A stretch of DNA of 10,127 nucleotides from JAAYDK01 sp964543935 (GTDB lineage: Bacteria > Spirochaetota > Spirochaetia > Sphaerochaetales > Sphaerochaetaceae). The stretch is taken from contig CAZJAK010000084.1 of assembly GCA_964543935.1 (NCBI GenBank), forward strand, positions 1 through 10,127, written 5' to 3'. Numbering within the stretch: position 1 is the first letter of the stretch; every line of letters begins with the position of its first letter. Below, piece after piece: positions 1 to 7,127 of the stretch. Made by a program: the position numbers and the translations under genes. Under the pieces are notes generated by a model. The model made no database searches and had not been told where the DNA came from. It worked only from the letters and a program-made list of their open reading frames with translations.

Positions 1-1056
1 GTACCGACGTATGAGTTCGATCCCACTGGCAAGTACGAGCGGATGAGCACGGCCTCCATCAGTCCCTACTTCACCAACAAATTGACCAAGAACCGGGCCA
101 CCCATATCAACATGGGTATACATTCGACCGATTTGTTCACCGACACCGCCCTCGACTGGCTGCAGGCCTACGACAAGGCCAATCCTTTCTTCATGTATCT
201 GGCCTACATGGCCCCCCATGACCCAAGAAGCATGCCCGAGCCGTTCGCCTCGATGTACAATCCTGATGAGATGCCGCTCGAGTGTTTTTGCGGCGAACAC
301 TTCAGGTATGGTATCGAGGATGTCCGCGATGAGATCATCGAGGCCTATCCCCGCAAAGCCGATGCGGTGCGCCGCCACATCGCCGACTATTTCGGCATGA
401 TCTCCCATCTCGACGACAGAATCGGCAAGCTGGTGGCGCTGCTCAAGCACAAAGGGCTGTATGACAACACCATCATTGTGTTCACCAGCGATAACGGCTT
501 GGCGGTGGGAAGGCATGGCCTGATGGGCAAGCAAAGCTGTTATGAACATGGCATCCGGGTGCCGTTGATCATGAAAGGCCCCGGGATCCCCAAGGACAGC
601 ATCAGGCATTCCTATCATTATCTATTGGACATTTACCCCACCCTTTGCTCGTTATGCGGTATTGAGACCCCGGTGACTGTGGAAGGCAAGGATTTCAGCC
701 TGGCACTGGCCGATCCTTCAGCATCGGTGCGCGACGAAGCGTATGCCGCGTACGGCGATAAAGTAAGGACCATCAAGGATGCCAGATACAAATTGATCGA
801 GTATCGCTTCCAAAAGGTCGCTGTCACCCAGCTGTTCGATCTCGACAGGGATCCATTGGAGACGATGAACCTCGCCGACGATCCTGGACACCGGACTGTG
901 AGGGACCGTCTCAGAGCTCGACTCCGATCTCATGCTGCCGTATCAAAAGAGATGGATTTCCCTGCCGGAAAAATATTCTGGGGCCGTTTCGACAAGACCC
1001 CGGGTTTTGTAGAACCTGAAGCGGTGAATTGGATGATCACCATGTACAAACCATAA
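1..1056 (+). CDS. Type I (S1) sulfatase, 5'-truncated by the window edge
   Basis: This is the C-terminal part of a formylglycine-dependent sulfatase, which hydrolyses sulfate esters. The frame is open from base 1 (351 codons seen), so the ATG at 43 is an internal methionine and not the start. Visible S1 landmarks, numbered from the first codon in the window, are the substrate-side histidine in APHDPR (about 71-76), the metal-binding TSDNG (162-166) and HGLMGKQ with the sulfate-contacting lysine (172-178). These are followed by the usual VPLIMKGPGIP strand and a C-terminal LFDLDRDPLETMNLADDP segment that is almost universal in COG3119 sulfatases. The N-terminal CxPxR cysteine motif lies upstream of the window, so activity and any signal peptide cannot be judged. 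It ends 17 bases before the mutarotase gene, consistent with one transcript. The family is certain; the substrate is unknown, probably a carbohydrate sulfate. Confidence 0.95.
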   Translation, partial: VPTYEFDPTGKYERMSTASISPYFTNKLTKNRATHINMGIHSTDLFTDTALDWLQAYDKANPFFMYLAYMAPHDPRSMPEPFASMYNPDEMPLECFCGEHFRYGIEDVRDEIIEAYPRKADAVRRHIADYFGMISHLDDRIGKLVALLKHKGLYDNTIIVFTSDNGLAVGRHGLMGKQSCYEHGIRVPLIMKGPGIPKDSIRHSYHYLLDIYPTLCSLCGIETPVTVEGKDFSLALADPSASVRDEAYAAYGDKVRTIKDARYKLIEYRFQKVAVTQLFDLDRDPLETMNLADDPGHRTVRDRLRARLRSHAAVSKEMDFPAGKIFWGRFDKTPGFVEPEAVNWMITMYKP

Positions 1057-1060
1057 TCAT

Positions 1061-1066
1061 AAAGGA
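1061..1066 (+). promoter_or_regulatory. Ribosome binding site fixing the mutarotase start
   Basis: AAAGGA lies 7 bases before the ATG at 1074. It supports that start over the in-frame TTG at 1029, which would overlap the end of the preceding sulfatase and add 15 residues not found in the family. Confidence 0.7.
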
Positions 1067-1073
1067 TGCCAAG

Positions 1074-1370
1074 ATGAAAAGAGAATTGATGATCAGGAGA
1101 ATCAAAGAAGGTTGTTTGGACGCATACATTGAAAAGCACAACGCCTATTGGCCCGAATTGAAGAAAGAGATGATCGAAGGTGGTTTCAAGAACATCACTT
1201 GTTTCTTGGACGGCTACAACCTGTTCGTGTACCGCGAATACGATGAGGCTGTCTTCAACAGCAAAGGCCAGAGCCACTTCGTCCTCAACGCGAAGTGGGC
1301 CGAAATCATGGCCACCATCTTGGAACCGGTGGTCATCCGCGGCAAGGAAGTCTTCCATCTGGGTGAATGA
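1074..1370 (+). CDS. L-rhamnose/L-fucose mutarotase, RhaM (COG3254) family
   Basis: The 98-residue protein is predicted to interconvert alpha and beta anomers of an L-6-deoxyhexose in the cytoplasm. Its length matches E. coli RhaM (about 104 residues), and conserved blocks can be lined up by eye: EKHNAYWPEL (RhaM RRHNPIWPEL, containing the catalytic histidine), CFLDGYNLFVY (YLD..NLLF), KWAEIM (RWWKYM) and the C-terminal EVFHLGE (EVFYLP). The family has characterised members acting on L-rhamnose and, in Xanthomonas, on L-fucose, so the exact sugar is open. It sits between a sulfatase and an aldo/keto reductase, which suggests that the sulfated substrate of this operon contains rhamnose or fucose. 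The start at 1074 is supported by AAAGGA. No signal peptide is seen. Confidence 0.92.
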   Translation: MKRELMIRRIKEGCLDAYIEKHNAYWPELKKEMIEGGFKNITCFLDGYNLFVYREYDEAVFNSKGQSHFVLNAKWAEIMATILEPVVIRGKEVFHLGE

Positions 1371-1389
1371 TGGGCTTGAACTGAACCAA

Positions 1390-1412
1390 TCGATGCATCG
1401 AACGACGATAAT
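1390..1412 (+). promoter_or_regulatory. Palindrome with a -10-like hexamer upstream of the reductase gene
   Basis: The 58-base spacer before the reductase gene holds a perfect 12-bp palindrome, TCGATGCATCGA (1390-1401), followed by GATAAT (1407-1412), which resembles a -10 box. No -35 box sits at a normal distance: TTGAAC at 1376-1381 is 25 bases away. It could be an operator with an internal promoter, but the evidence is weak. Confidence 0.2.
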
Positions 1413-1428
1413 GTGAGGAAACAACTGT

Positions 1429-2388
1429 ATGGAATATATCAAACTAGGCGCAACCGGATTGTCGGTATCCAGAATCGGGCTCGGTACGTGGGCCATGGGA
1501 GGCGGCGAGGCTTGGGGTGGTGAGACCGACGACAAGAAAGCCCTGGAGACGATCGATTACGCCGTGGAGCACGGCATCAACCTCATCGATACCGCCTATG
1601 TGTACGGTAAAGGCCATTCGGAGGAACTTGTCGGCCAAGCCATTGCGAAATACCGTGACAAGGTGGTGCTCGCCACCAAATTGCAGCGCTGGATCATGCC
1701 TGACCGCGCCGGCGTGCGCGCAGAGTTCGATGCGACCCTCAAACGCTTAAAGACAGATTATGTAGACATGTACCTCATCCACTGGCCGATGGAAGACAAG
1801 GTCCCGGCCGAGACGACTTTGGATGCCATCATGGAACTTAAACAAGAAGGCAAGATCCGTTCGGTCGGGCTCTCCAATTTCTACGCCCCCCTCCTCAAGC
1901 GATTGATCCCCAACTACCAGATTGACACTCTGCAAGTCCCCTACAACCTCTTGTGGAGGTTCTTGGAACTCGACGGGACGCAAAAACTCTGTGTCGATAA
2001 TGGTATCTCCATCATGAGCTACAGCTCGTTGCAGCAGGGCTTGCTGACTGGCAAATATCACAAAGGCGACACCTTCGGTCCCAATGACATGCGTTCCAAG
2101 AACATCCTGTTCCAAGGGGAACGGTTTGTTCGTTGCCTCGATGCCATCGAAGGGATGAAAGAGATCGCTGCTAAACACACCTGCTCCATGGCCAACCTCG
2201 CTTTGGCTTGGGTGATGGCGCAACCGGGTGTACAGATGTCGCTTGTCGGAGCGATGAATTACCAAGAGGTGGCGGCCAATCTGCAAGCTTTGCAGGTGCA
2301 ACTCGATGAAGGCGACCTCAAGCAGCTCGATCGATTGTCGCATCAAGCGGTAGGGGATATGAAACCGACCGAAGTGATGTGGCAGTAG
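1429..2388 (+). CDS. Aldo/keto reductase, IolS/AKR11-like
   Basis: A 319-residue (alpha/beta)8-barrel NAD(P)H-dependent oxidoreductase, full length for the family. The catalytic tetrad is complete: Asp54 and Tyr59 (DTAYVYG), Lys84 (LATK) and His118 (LIHWP). Other family blocks are the N-terminal LGATGLSVSRIGLGTWAMGG, GKIRSVGLSNF, the QVPYNLLWR strand, the GLLTGKY turn and the C-terminal cofactor region SLVGAMNYQEVAANL. The pattern, including the late FQGERF segment, recalls B. subtilis IolS. Candidate reactions are oxidation of an aldose at C1 or reduction of a sugar aldehyde; some L-fucose dehydrogenases are aldo/keto reductases, which would suit the neighbouring mutarotase. The substrate remains an inference. 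TGAGGA at 1414-1419 precedes the ATG by 9 bases. The gene is followed after 14 bases by the next sulfatase. Confidence 0.93.
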   Translation: MEYIKLGATGLSVSRIGLGTWAMGGGEAWGGETDDKKALETIDYAVEHGINLIDTAYVYGKGHSEELVGQAIAKYRDKVVLATKLQRWIMPDRAGVRAEFDATLKRLKTDYVDMYLIHWPMEDKVPAETTLDAIMELKQEGKIRSVGLSNFYAPLLKRLIPNYQIDTLQVPYNLLWRFLELDGTQKLCVDNGISIMSYSSLQQGLLTGKYHKGDTFGPNDMRSKNILFQGERFVRCLDAIEGMKEIAAKHTCSMANLALAWVMAQPGVQMSLVGAMNYQEVAANLQALQVQLDEGDLKQLDRLSHQAVGDMKPTEVMWQ

Positions 2389-2389
2389 C

Positions 2390-2395
2390 AGGAGG
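2390..2395 (+). promoter_or_regulatory. Ribosome binding site fixing the second sulfatase start
   Basis: A perfect AGGAGG lies 7 bases before the ATG at 2403, straight after the stop of the reductase gene. It decides for that ATG over the in-frame GTG at 2379, which would overlap the reductase gene and add 8 residues in front of the first beta strand. Confidence 0.8.
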
Positions 2396-2402
2396 ATTTT
2401 TC

Positions 2403-4022
2403 ATGAATACGATCGTCATCCTATGCGATACGCTCAGACGCGATCATTGCACTCCTTACAACCATGGCAAGCCGCTTGATGAGTGCTGGAGCCCCACTCA
2501 ACCGAACTGGGTGGTGAACACCCCCAATATCGACCGCTTGGCAAAAATGGGGACGGTTTTCGACAACGCTTTTTGTGGTTCAACCCCATGCCTGCCGGCT
2601 CGAAGGGATGTCTACACTGGCAGATATGAATTTCTTTCACGAGGCTGGGGGCCATTGAACGACGAGGATCTCGACTTGCCCCAACAAGTATCCGGTCCCT
2701 GCGATTACATCAACCGCTCGATCACCAAGAAACTCCAGTCGGGCAGCAGGATCAGTTACCTGATCACCGACCACTTCCATCTGTGGGAGAATGGGGCTGG
2801 CAATTACCATTTCGGTTATTCGGGATGTGAATTCATCAGGGGTCACGAGGGCGACATGTGGAACACCGACCCGATTGAATTCCCGTGCCCGAGCGATGCG
2901 GTGATGACGTTTGACGAACGCCATTACCGCAACGCCTTCCTCACCCGCAAGAGCGAGGAGGATTGGTATGCTCCGAAGGTGTTCACGGCGGCTTCCGACT
3001 GGCTCAAGCGCAACCATACCCACAAGGATTTCTACCTCCATCTCGATTGTTTCGATCCGCATGAACCCTGGGACCCACCCGAGAAATATGTGAAAATGTT
3101 CGACGAACGCGGATACGATGTGGATGACTGGCTCGGACGGGCGGTCTACAAGCCGTGGCGCGAGACGATGACCGAAGAGCAGTACGCCCATCTGAGGGCT
3201 CGTTATGCCGCATCGGTGGTGTTCGTCGACACCTGGTTGGGCAAGCTGTGGGATACGATGGACGAGTTGGACCTGTGGAAAAACACCATGGTAGTCTTCG
3301 TTACCGACCACGGGACCTTCAACGGCGACTTCGACCGCATGGGCAAACTTCAAACCCATGAGTTCGATGCGAACGGCCACATACCCTTCATCGTCTACCA
3401 CCCTGAATTCGGCCATGGAGAACGGCGCGACCAACTGGTTCAGCTGGTGGACCTCTATCCGACTGTCTTAAGCGCCGTCGGGCGGGGCCTCTCTGAGAAA
3501 GGCAACGATATCAGCCGCCGGGACATGGTCAAGATGCAGCAAGCCGCTGTGAACTGCGAGGTGACCGGTTCGGCAGACGACATGATGACCCGCCCGGGTT
3601 TGCAGGACATCGATGGCGTCGACCTTATCCCGGTACTCAAAGACAAAGACCACAAGACCAGGGACTACGCCATCAGCGGGCAGTTTGGCAAGAGCGTCAC
3701 CATCACCGATGGCAAATGGGTGTTGCATCAACCACCAGTAGAAGGCAACAAGCCGTTGTATTGGTACGATTATTGTCTGGCCCGCTTCCTGCCCTACGAT
3801 CTGGGTGAATACATCAATGGACGCAGGGAAGTCTTCGGATACGGGTGCGCAGATACAGAACCCTGGCTTTCAGACAAGACCACCGACATGTCTGAATTTA
3901 ACAACTTGGCCAAAGAAAGGCCGGACAAAGTCCTTGAGCTGCAAAAAGCACTCAAAGACGTGTTGGTGAAAATCAAAGCCCCATCCGAACAATTGGACCG
4001 GTTGGGAATCCGCAACGTCTAG
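2403..4022 (+). CDS. Divergent S1 sulfatase with CLPAR motif, cytoplasmic
   Basis: A 539-residue formylglycine sulfatase. The N-terminus begins directly with the first core strand (TIVILCDTLRRDH), with no signal peptide, so the enzyme should be cytoplasmic. The modification motif is STPCLPARRDVYTGR with Cys63 as the formylglycine precursor; it fits CxPxR but has Ala instead of Ser. Later landmarks are FDPHEPW (His220), FVTDHG (Asp302, His303) and RMGKLQTH (Lys315, His319), then HIPFIVYHPE. Where typical S1 enzymes have GKWHLG, this protein reads ITDHFHL (about 121-127), leading into NYHFGYSG and EFIRGHEGD. This belongs to a separate COG3119 branch with an inserted segment before the cysteine motif. 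It is longer than the following two sulfatases and has an extra stretch at about 360-410. The substrate is unknown; a phosphoester or phosphonate ester cannot be excluded for distant members. Confidence 0.92.
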   Translation: MNTIVILCDTLRRDHCTPYNHGKPLDECWSPTQPNWVVNTPNIDRLAKMGTVFDNAFCGSTPCLPARRDVYTGRYEFLSRGWGPLNDEDLDLPQQVSGPCDYINRSITKKLQSGSRISYLITDHFHLWENGAGNYHFGYSGCEFIRGHEGDMWNTDPIEFPCPSDAVMTFDERHYRNAFLTRKSEEDWYAPKVFTAASDWLKRNHTHKDFYLHLDCFDPHEPWDPPEKYVKMFDERGYDVDDWLGRAVYKPWRETMTEEQYAHLRARYAASVVFVDTWLGKLWDTMDELDLWKNTMVVFVTDHGTFNGDFDRMGKLQTHEFDANGHIPFIVYHPEFGHGERRDQLVQLVDLYPTVLSAVGRGLSEKGNDISRRDMVKMQQAAVNCEVTGSADDMMTRPGLQDIDGVDLIPVLKDKDHKTRDYAISGQFGKSVTITDGKWVLHQPPVEGNKPLYWYDYCLARFLPYDLGEYINGRREVFGYGCADTEPWLSDKTTDMSEFNNLAKERPDKVLELQKALKDVLVKIKAPSEQLDRLGIRNV

Positions 4023-4051
4023 ATGTGCATGACAGGAGATGATGACCAGCG

Positions 4052-5560
4052 ATGAATGTATTGATGATCATGACCGACCAGCAGAGAAAGGATTCGCTTG
4101 GCTGCTATGGCAATCCCAAGGTTGCGACTCCCAATCTCGACCGATTATCCAGGGAGAGTGTAACGTTCGAGCGCTGTTATGTCGCCAATCCGATTTGCAT
4201 GCCGGCCAGGCTTTCGCTTTTCACCGGAATGAAAGCAAGCAACCACGGTTTGTGGACCAACGGTGTTTTATTGGACCGTGAACTCGATACATTGGCCAGT
4301 GAACTGGGCAAGAACGGCTATCAGACTGCCAGTTTCGGAAAAATCCATTTCACCCCCTATGGCGGCGATGGCGGCAACTGGGAATCACAGAACCTCTGGC
4401 GGTCAATGGATGACAGCACCCAATGGAACGGACCCTATTGGGGTTTCGACCATGTCGAACTGACCTTGGCCCACACCTCCATGTTGGCCCATTACGGCCG
4501 GTGGTTCAAAGAGCATGGCGGAGAACCCTCCATGCTCAAATCGCCAGTCGTTGAGACATCGAATAGCGAAGCATCCCCCGGACAAAAAATGAACATGAAG
4601 GATCCAGCCGGTGAAGACAGCTGGGTCCGGCACATGAGTGTGCAACTACACGATTCGACCTTTGTTGCCGAGCGGACGGTCGATTATCTACGCAAGAGAC
4701 GTGATAAAAGTCGCCCGTTTTTCGCTGTGGCAAGCTTTCCCGATCCCCACCATCCGTTCAATCCTCCCGAGGAAGTTGCTTCCCTGTATGACTACGACGA
4801 CGTGGTGATGCCAAGTGGTGGCCCGCAGGACCTTGCTAGCAGACCCACGCATTATTTGCAACATTTCCATGGAGCGTGGCACCGCAAAGGAACAGTCAAG
4901 CCCAAACACGAGGGAGGGGTCGGTGAAAGCCTGACTCGTGAGAGGATCGCCCACACCTACGCCATGGTCGATCTCATAGACCGTAGCATCGGGAAGATCC
5001 TCGATACACTGGCTGAAGAGAATCTCACAGAAGATACGATCATCATCTTCACAGCCGATCATGGCGAATTGCTTGGCGATCATGGGCTGTGGCTGAAAGG
5101 ACCGTTTTACTACGAGGGCTTGGTCAATGTACCGTTGATGATACGCATACCCGGCACTACCCCGTTCAGGTCACGACAGCTCATCTCGACGATCGACATC
5201 ATGCCGACGCTGTGTGAGGCCCTTGGAATACCCATACCGTACTATGTGGATGGCATTTCCCAACTTCCCCATGTGGCAGATCCAACGAAAGCGGTACGCG
5301 AGCATTGCTTGATTGAGTATCGCAATGGCTATGAGGAACAAGATATTTCATCCAAGGCTATCATCACGAAGCAATTCAAATATGTCCTGTATCAAACTGG
5401 CCAACAGGAACTGACGGATTTAGTCAATGATCCAAAAGAAACTACCAATCTCATCGATGAGGAGGGGTACCGAGAGGTCGTTGCTACGTTGAAGGATACC
5501 TTGTTAATGGAACTCATAGGTTCTGAATCAAGACTTTTGAAGCAGATTGCCCATGCATGA
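4052..5560 (+). CDS. S1 sulfatase with CMPAR motif, cytoplasmic
   Basis: A 502-residue S1 sulfatase without a signal peptide; it starts at the first core strand, MNVLMIMTDQQRKDSLGCYG, whose TDQQR carries a metal-binding aspartate. The formylglycine motif is NPICMPARLSLFTGM with Cys49. The canonical second motif is present as SFGKIHF (Lys97, His99), followed by FPDPHHPFNPP (His233/His234), FTADHGELLGDHG (Asp336, His337) and LWLKGPFYYEG (Lys349), so the active site looks complete. The C-terminal domain ends with ELTDLVNDPKETTNLID. ATG 4052 is the only sensible start, because an in-frame TGA sits at 4043; the AGGAG at 4034-4038 is 13 bases upstream, rather far. It lies 29 bases after the previous sulfatase and 16 bases before the next. 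The general pattern resembles arylsulfatase, choline-sulfatase and carbohydrate sulfatase members; the substrate is not determined. Confidence 0.95.
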   Translation: MNVLMIMTDQQRKDSLGCYGNPKVATPNLDRLSRESVTFERCYVANPICMPARLSLFTGMKASNHGLWTNGVLLDRELDTLASELGKNGYQTASFGKIHFTPYGGDGGNWESQNLWRSMDDSTQWNGPYWGFDHVELTLAHTSMLAHYGRWFKEHGGEPSMLKSPVVETSNSEASPGQKMNMKDPAGEDSWVRHMSVQLHDSTFVAERTVDYLRKRRDKSRPFFAVASFPDPHHPFNPPEEVASLYDYDDVVMPSGGPQDLASRPTHYLQHFHGAWHRKGTVKPKHEGGVGESLTRERIAHTYAMVDLIDRSIGKILDTLAEENLTEDTIIIFTADHGELLGDHGLWLKGPFYYEGLVNVPLMIRIPGTTPFRSRQLISTIDIMPTLCEALGIPIPYYVDGISQLPHVADPTKAVREHCLIEYRNGYEEQDISSKAIITKQFKYVLYQTGQQELTDLVNDPKETTNLIDEEGYREVVATLKDTLLMELIGSESRLLKQIAHA

Positions 5561-5564
5561 AACT

Positions 5565-5571
5565 GAGGAGG
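5565..5571 (+). promoter_or_regulatory. Ribosome binding site fixing the fourth sulfatase start
   Basis: GAGGAGG lies 5 bases before the ATG at 5577 and just after the stop of the preceding gene at 5560. It favours 5577 over the in-frame ATG at 5547, which overlaps the previous gene and would prefix ten charged residues. Confidence 0.75.
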
Positions 5572-5576
5572 AAAGC

Positions 5577-7037
5577 ATGAACAGACAACCCAACATCCTG
5601 TGGGTGTGCACCGACCAACAGCGCTACGACACCATCGGGATATTAGGGAATACACACCTTCGCACTCCTCATATCGATGCATTGGTGCAAGAGGGAGTCA
5701 CCTTCACCCGGGCTTATGCCCAAAGCCCGCTGTGCACTCCCAGCAGGGCCTCGTTCCTGACCGGGCGGTACCCTAAAAGCACCCGTTCCAGTATCAACGG
5801 CAATGTGCGTTTCTCGCGGGACGAGACCCTCGTCACCAAGATGTTCGCCGATGCAGGATACACTTGCGGCCTGATCGGCAAACTCCACTTGACCGCTGCC
5901 TACAAGCGCATGGAGGAACGCACCGACGACGGCTATTCCTACATGGAATGGAGCCACATGCCGATCGACAATTGGGAACCTGGCGTTAACCGGTATCAAT
6001 CATGGCTGAAAGAGAAAGGTGTCGAGTGGAGCAAGGAGTACAGCTCACCATGCCCCGATTGGCCCCCTATAAAGGGCTACCCTTTGCCTGAACGCATCAA
6101 GGGGATGAAAGAGGAGCATCATCAGACCACCTGGTGCATCGAGAAAACGATGGAATTCATCGATCAGAACAAGGACCGTCCCTGGTGCGCCAGTGTCAAC
6201 ATCTATGCCCCCCACCCCCCCATCGACCCACCCCAAAGCGACAAGGACCGCCAGTACAACGTGGACAAGCCCGTGGCGGTGTTGAAGGGGGGGGGGTTGG
6301 CCAATAAAACCCCGTGCCCTGAGGACTGCTACCTGAACGGTTCGCAAAACGGCATGCTGCAAGCAACAGCGATCATGAGCGACCGCGACAAACAGGAAGT
6401 CACCCGCGATTATTATGCCCACATAGAACTCATCGACACCCAATTCGGGCGGTTGATGAAATATTTGGACGATAACGGCCTGCGGGAGAACACCATCGTC
6501 ATCTTCATGAGCGATCATGGCGAAATGCTGGGGGACCACGGCATCTATTGGAAAGGCGGTTATTTCTACGAAGGACTCATCCATGTGCCGCTGATTATCT
6601 CGTGGCCGGGCCACATAAAGGAGAACCTGCGCTCAGAGGCCCTCGTCGAGCTGGTCGACTTGGCTCCCACCCTGCTGGGACTCTGTGGCCAGCCAATTCC
6701 TAATTACATGCAAGGGAAAAGCTTTGCAGGGATTTTAACAGGAGCTGAGAATGCTTCCCATCACAAAGATGCCGTCTATGCCGAATACTATTATTCGGCA
6801 ATCATGTTGCACAAGGTCTACGCCACCATGTACTTCGACGGCCGCTATAAGATGGTCGTCCACCATGACCAAGACATCAGCGAACTGTATGACCTGCACG
6901 ACGACCCGAACGAATTCGTGAATCTTTGGGAAAATCCAGAACACAAGGATGTGCAACACCGCTTGGTGAAAGCATGTTTCGACCATGCGATTCTCAGCAA
7001 TGTGGATTGCGTGATGGGCAGAAGGTCCAATTATTGA
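5577..7037 (+). CDS. S1 sulfatase with canonical CTPSR motif and internal G10 tract
   Basis: A 486-residue S1 sulfatase with no signal peptide. The active site is complete: NILWVCTDQQR (Asp13), the textbook formylglycine motif SPLCTPSRASFLTGR with Cys53, LIGKLHL (Lys102, His104), YAPHPPIDPP (His213), FMSDHGEMLGDHG (Asp313, His314) and YWKGGYFYEG (Lys326). The C-terminal subdomain carries ELYDLHDDPNEFVNLW. Of the three complete sulfatases here it is closest to the general arylsulfatase/choline sulfatase consensus. Unusually, residues 238-240 are three glycines all encoded GGG after an AAG codon, which makes a run of ten G (6287-6296). A length change of one base in either direction would truncate the protein before the SDHG motif, so expression may be phase variable, or the tract may be prone to sequencing error. 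It is followed by 90 bases before tctC. Confidence 0.95.
   Translation: MNRQPNILWVCTDQQRYDTIGILGNTHLRTPHIDALVQEGVTFTRAYAQSPLCTPSRASFLTGRYPKSTRSSINGNVRFSRDETLVTKMFADAGYTCGLIGKLHLTAAYKRMEERTDDGYSYMEWSHMPIDNWEPGVNRYQSWLKEKGVEWSKEYSSPCPDWPPIKGYPLPERIKGMKEEHHQTTWCIEKTMEFIDQNKDRPWCASVNIYAPHPPIDPPQSDKDRQYNVDKPVAVLKGGGLANKTPCPEDCYLNGSQNGMLQATAIMSDRDKQEVTRDYYAHIELIDTQFGRLMKYLDDNGLRENTIVIFMSDHGEMLGDHGIYWKGGYFYEGLIHVPLIISWPGHIKENLRSEALVELVDLAPTLLGLCGQPIPNYMQGKSFAGILTGAENASHHKDAVYAEYYYSAIMLHKVYATMYFDGRYKMVVHHDQDISELYDLHDDPNEFVNLWENPEHKDVQHRLVKACFDHAILSNVDCVMGRRSNY
6287..6296 (+). repeat. G10 homopolymer tract inside a sulfatase gene
   Basis: Ten consecutive G (last base of AAG plus three GGG codons). 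With 11 G the frame runs into TAA at 6305-6307; with 9 G it runs into TGA at 6334-6336. Only the present length, or changes by multiples of three, gives full-length protein. Confidence 0.9.
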
Positions 7038-7127
7038 GGAATTGGAGAAGCTTCGAACGTCTATCGAACGACACAGCCGTTGGCAACGTCGAAAGAAGAT
7101 GGGAAACCAAACAAAAGGAGAGTCATC
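7038..7127 (+). other. 90-base spacer between sulfatase and transporter genes
   Basis: This is the longest non-coding gap. It holds a short direct repeat, TCGAACG at 7053-7059 and 7064-7070 (11-base period), and a loose inverted repeat (CTTCGAACGT at 7051-7060 against ACGTCGAAAG at 7086-7095, with one bulge). The tctC ribosome binding site AAGGAG is at 7115-7120. No convincing -35/-10 pair and no U-tailed terminator is visible, so read-through from the sulfatases is likely, possibly with a regulator site here. Confidence 0.3.

Noticed and set aside
43..45. ATG as start of the first sulfatase
   Set aside because: The frame is open upstream to base 1 and the protein would lack the cysteine motif; the gene is cut by the window edge.
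930..1535. 201-codon open frame on the minus strand
   Set aside because: It spans the sulfatase end, the mutarotase and the reductase start, all of which are well supported on the plus strand.
2637..3434. 265-codon open frame on the minus strand
   Set aside because: It lies wholly opposite a clear sulfatase, has no recognisable motif, and is explained by codon bias of the sense gene.
2403..7037. Recent tandem duplication of sulfatase genes
   Set aside because: The three proteins differ in length, cysteine motif and active-site details, with no long identical stretches visible by eye.
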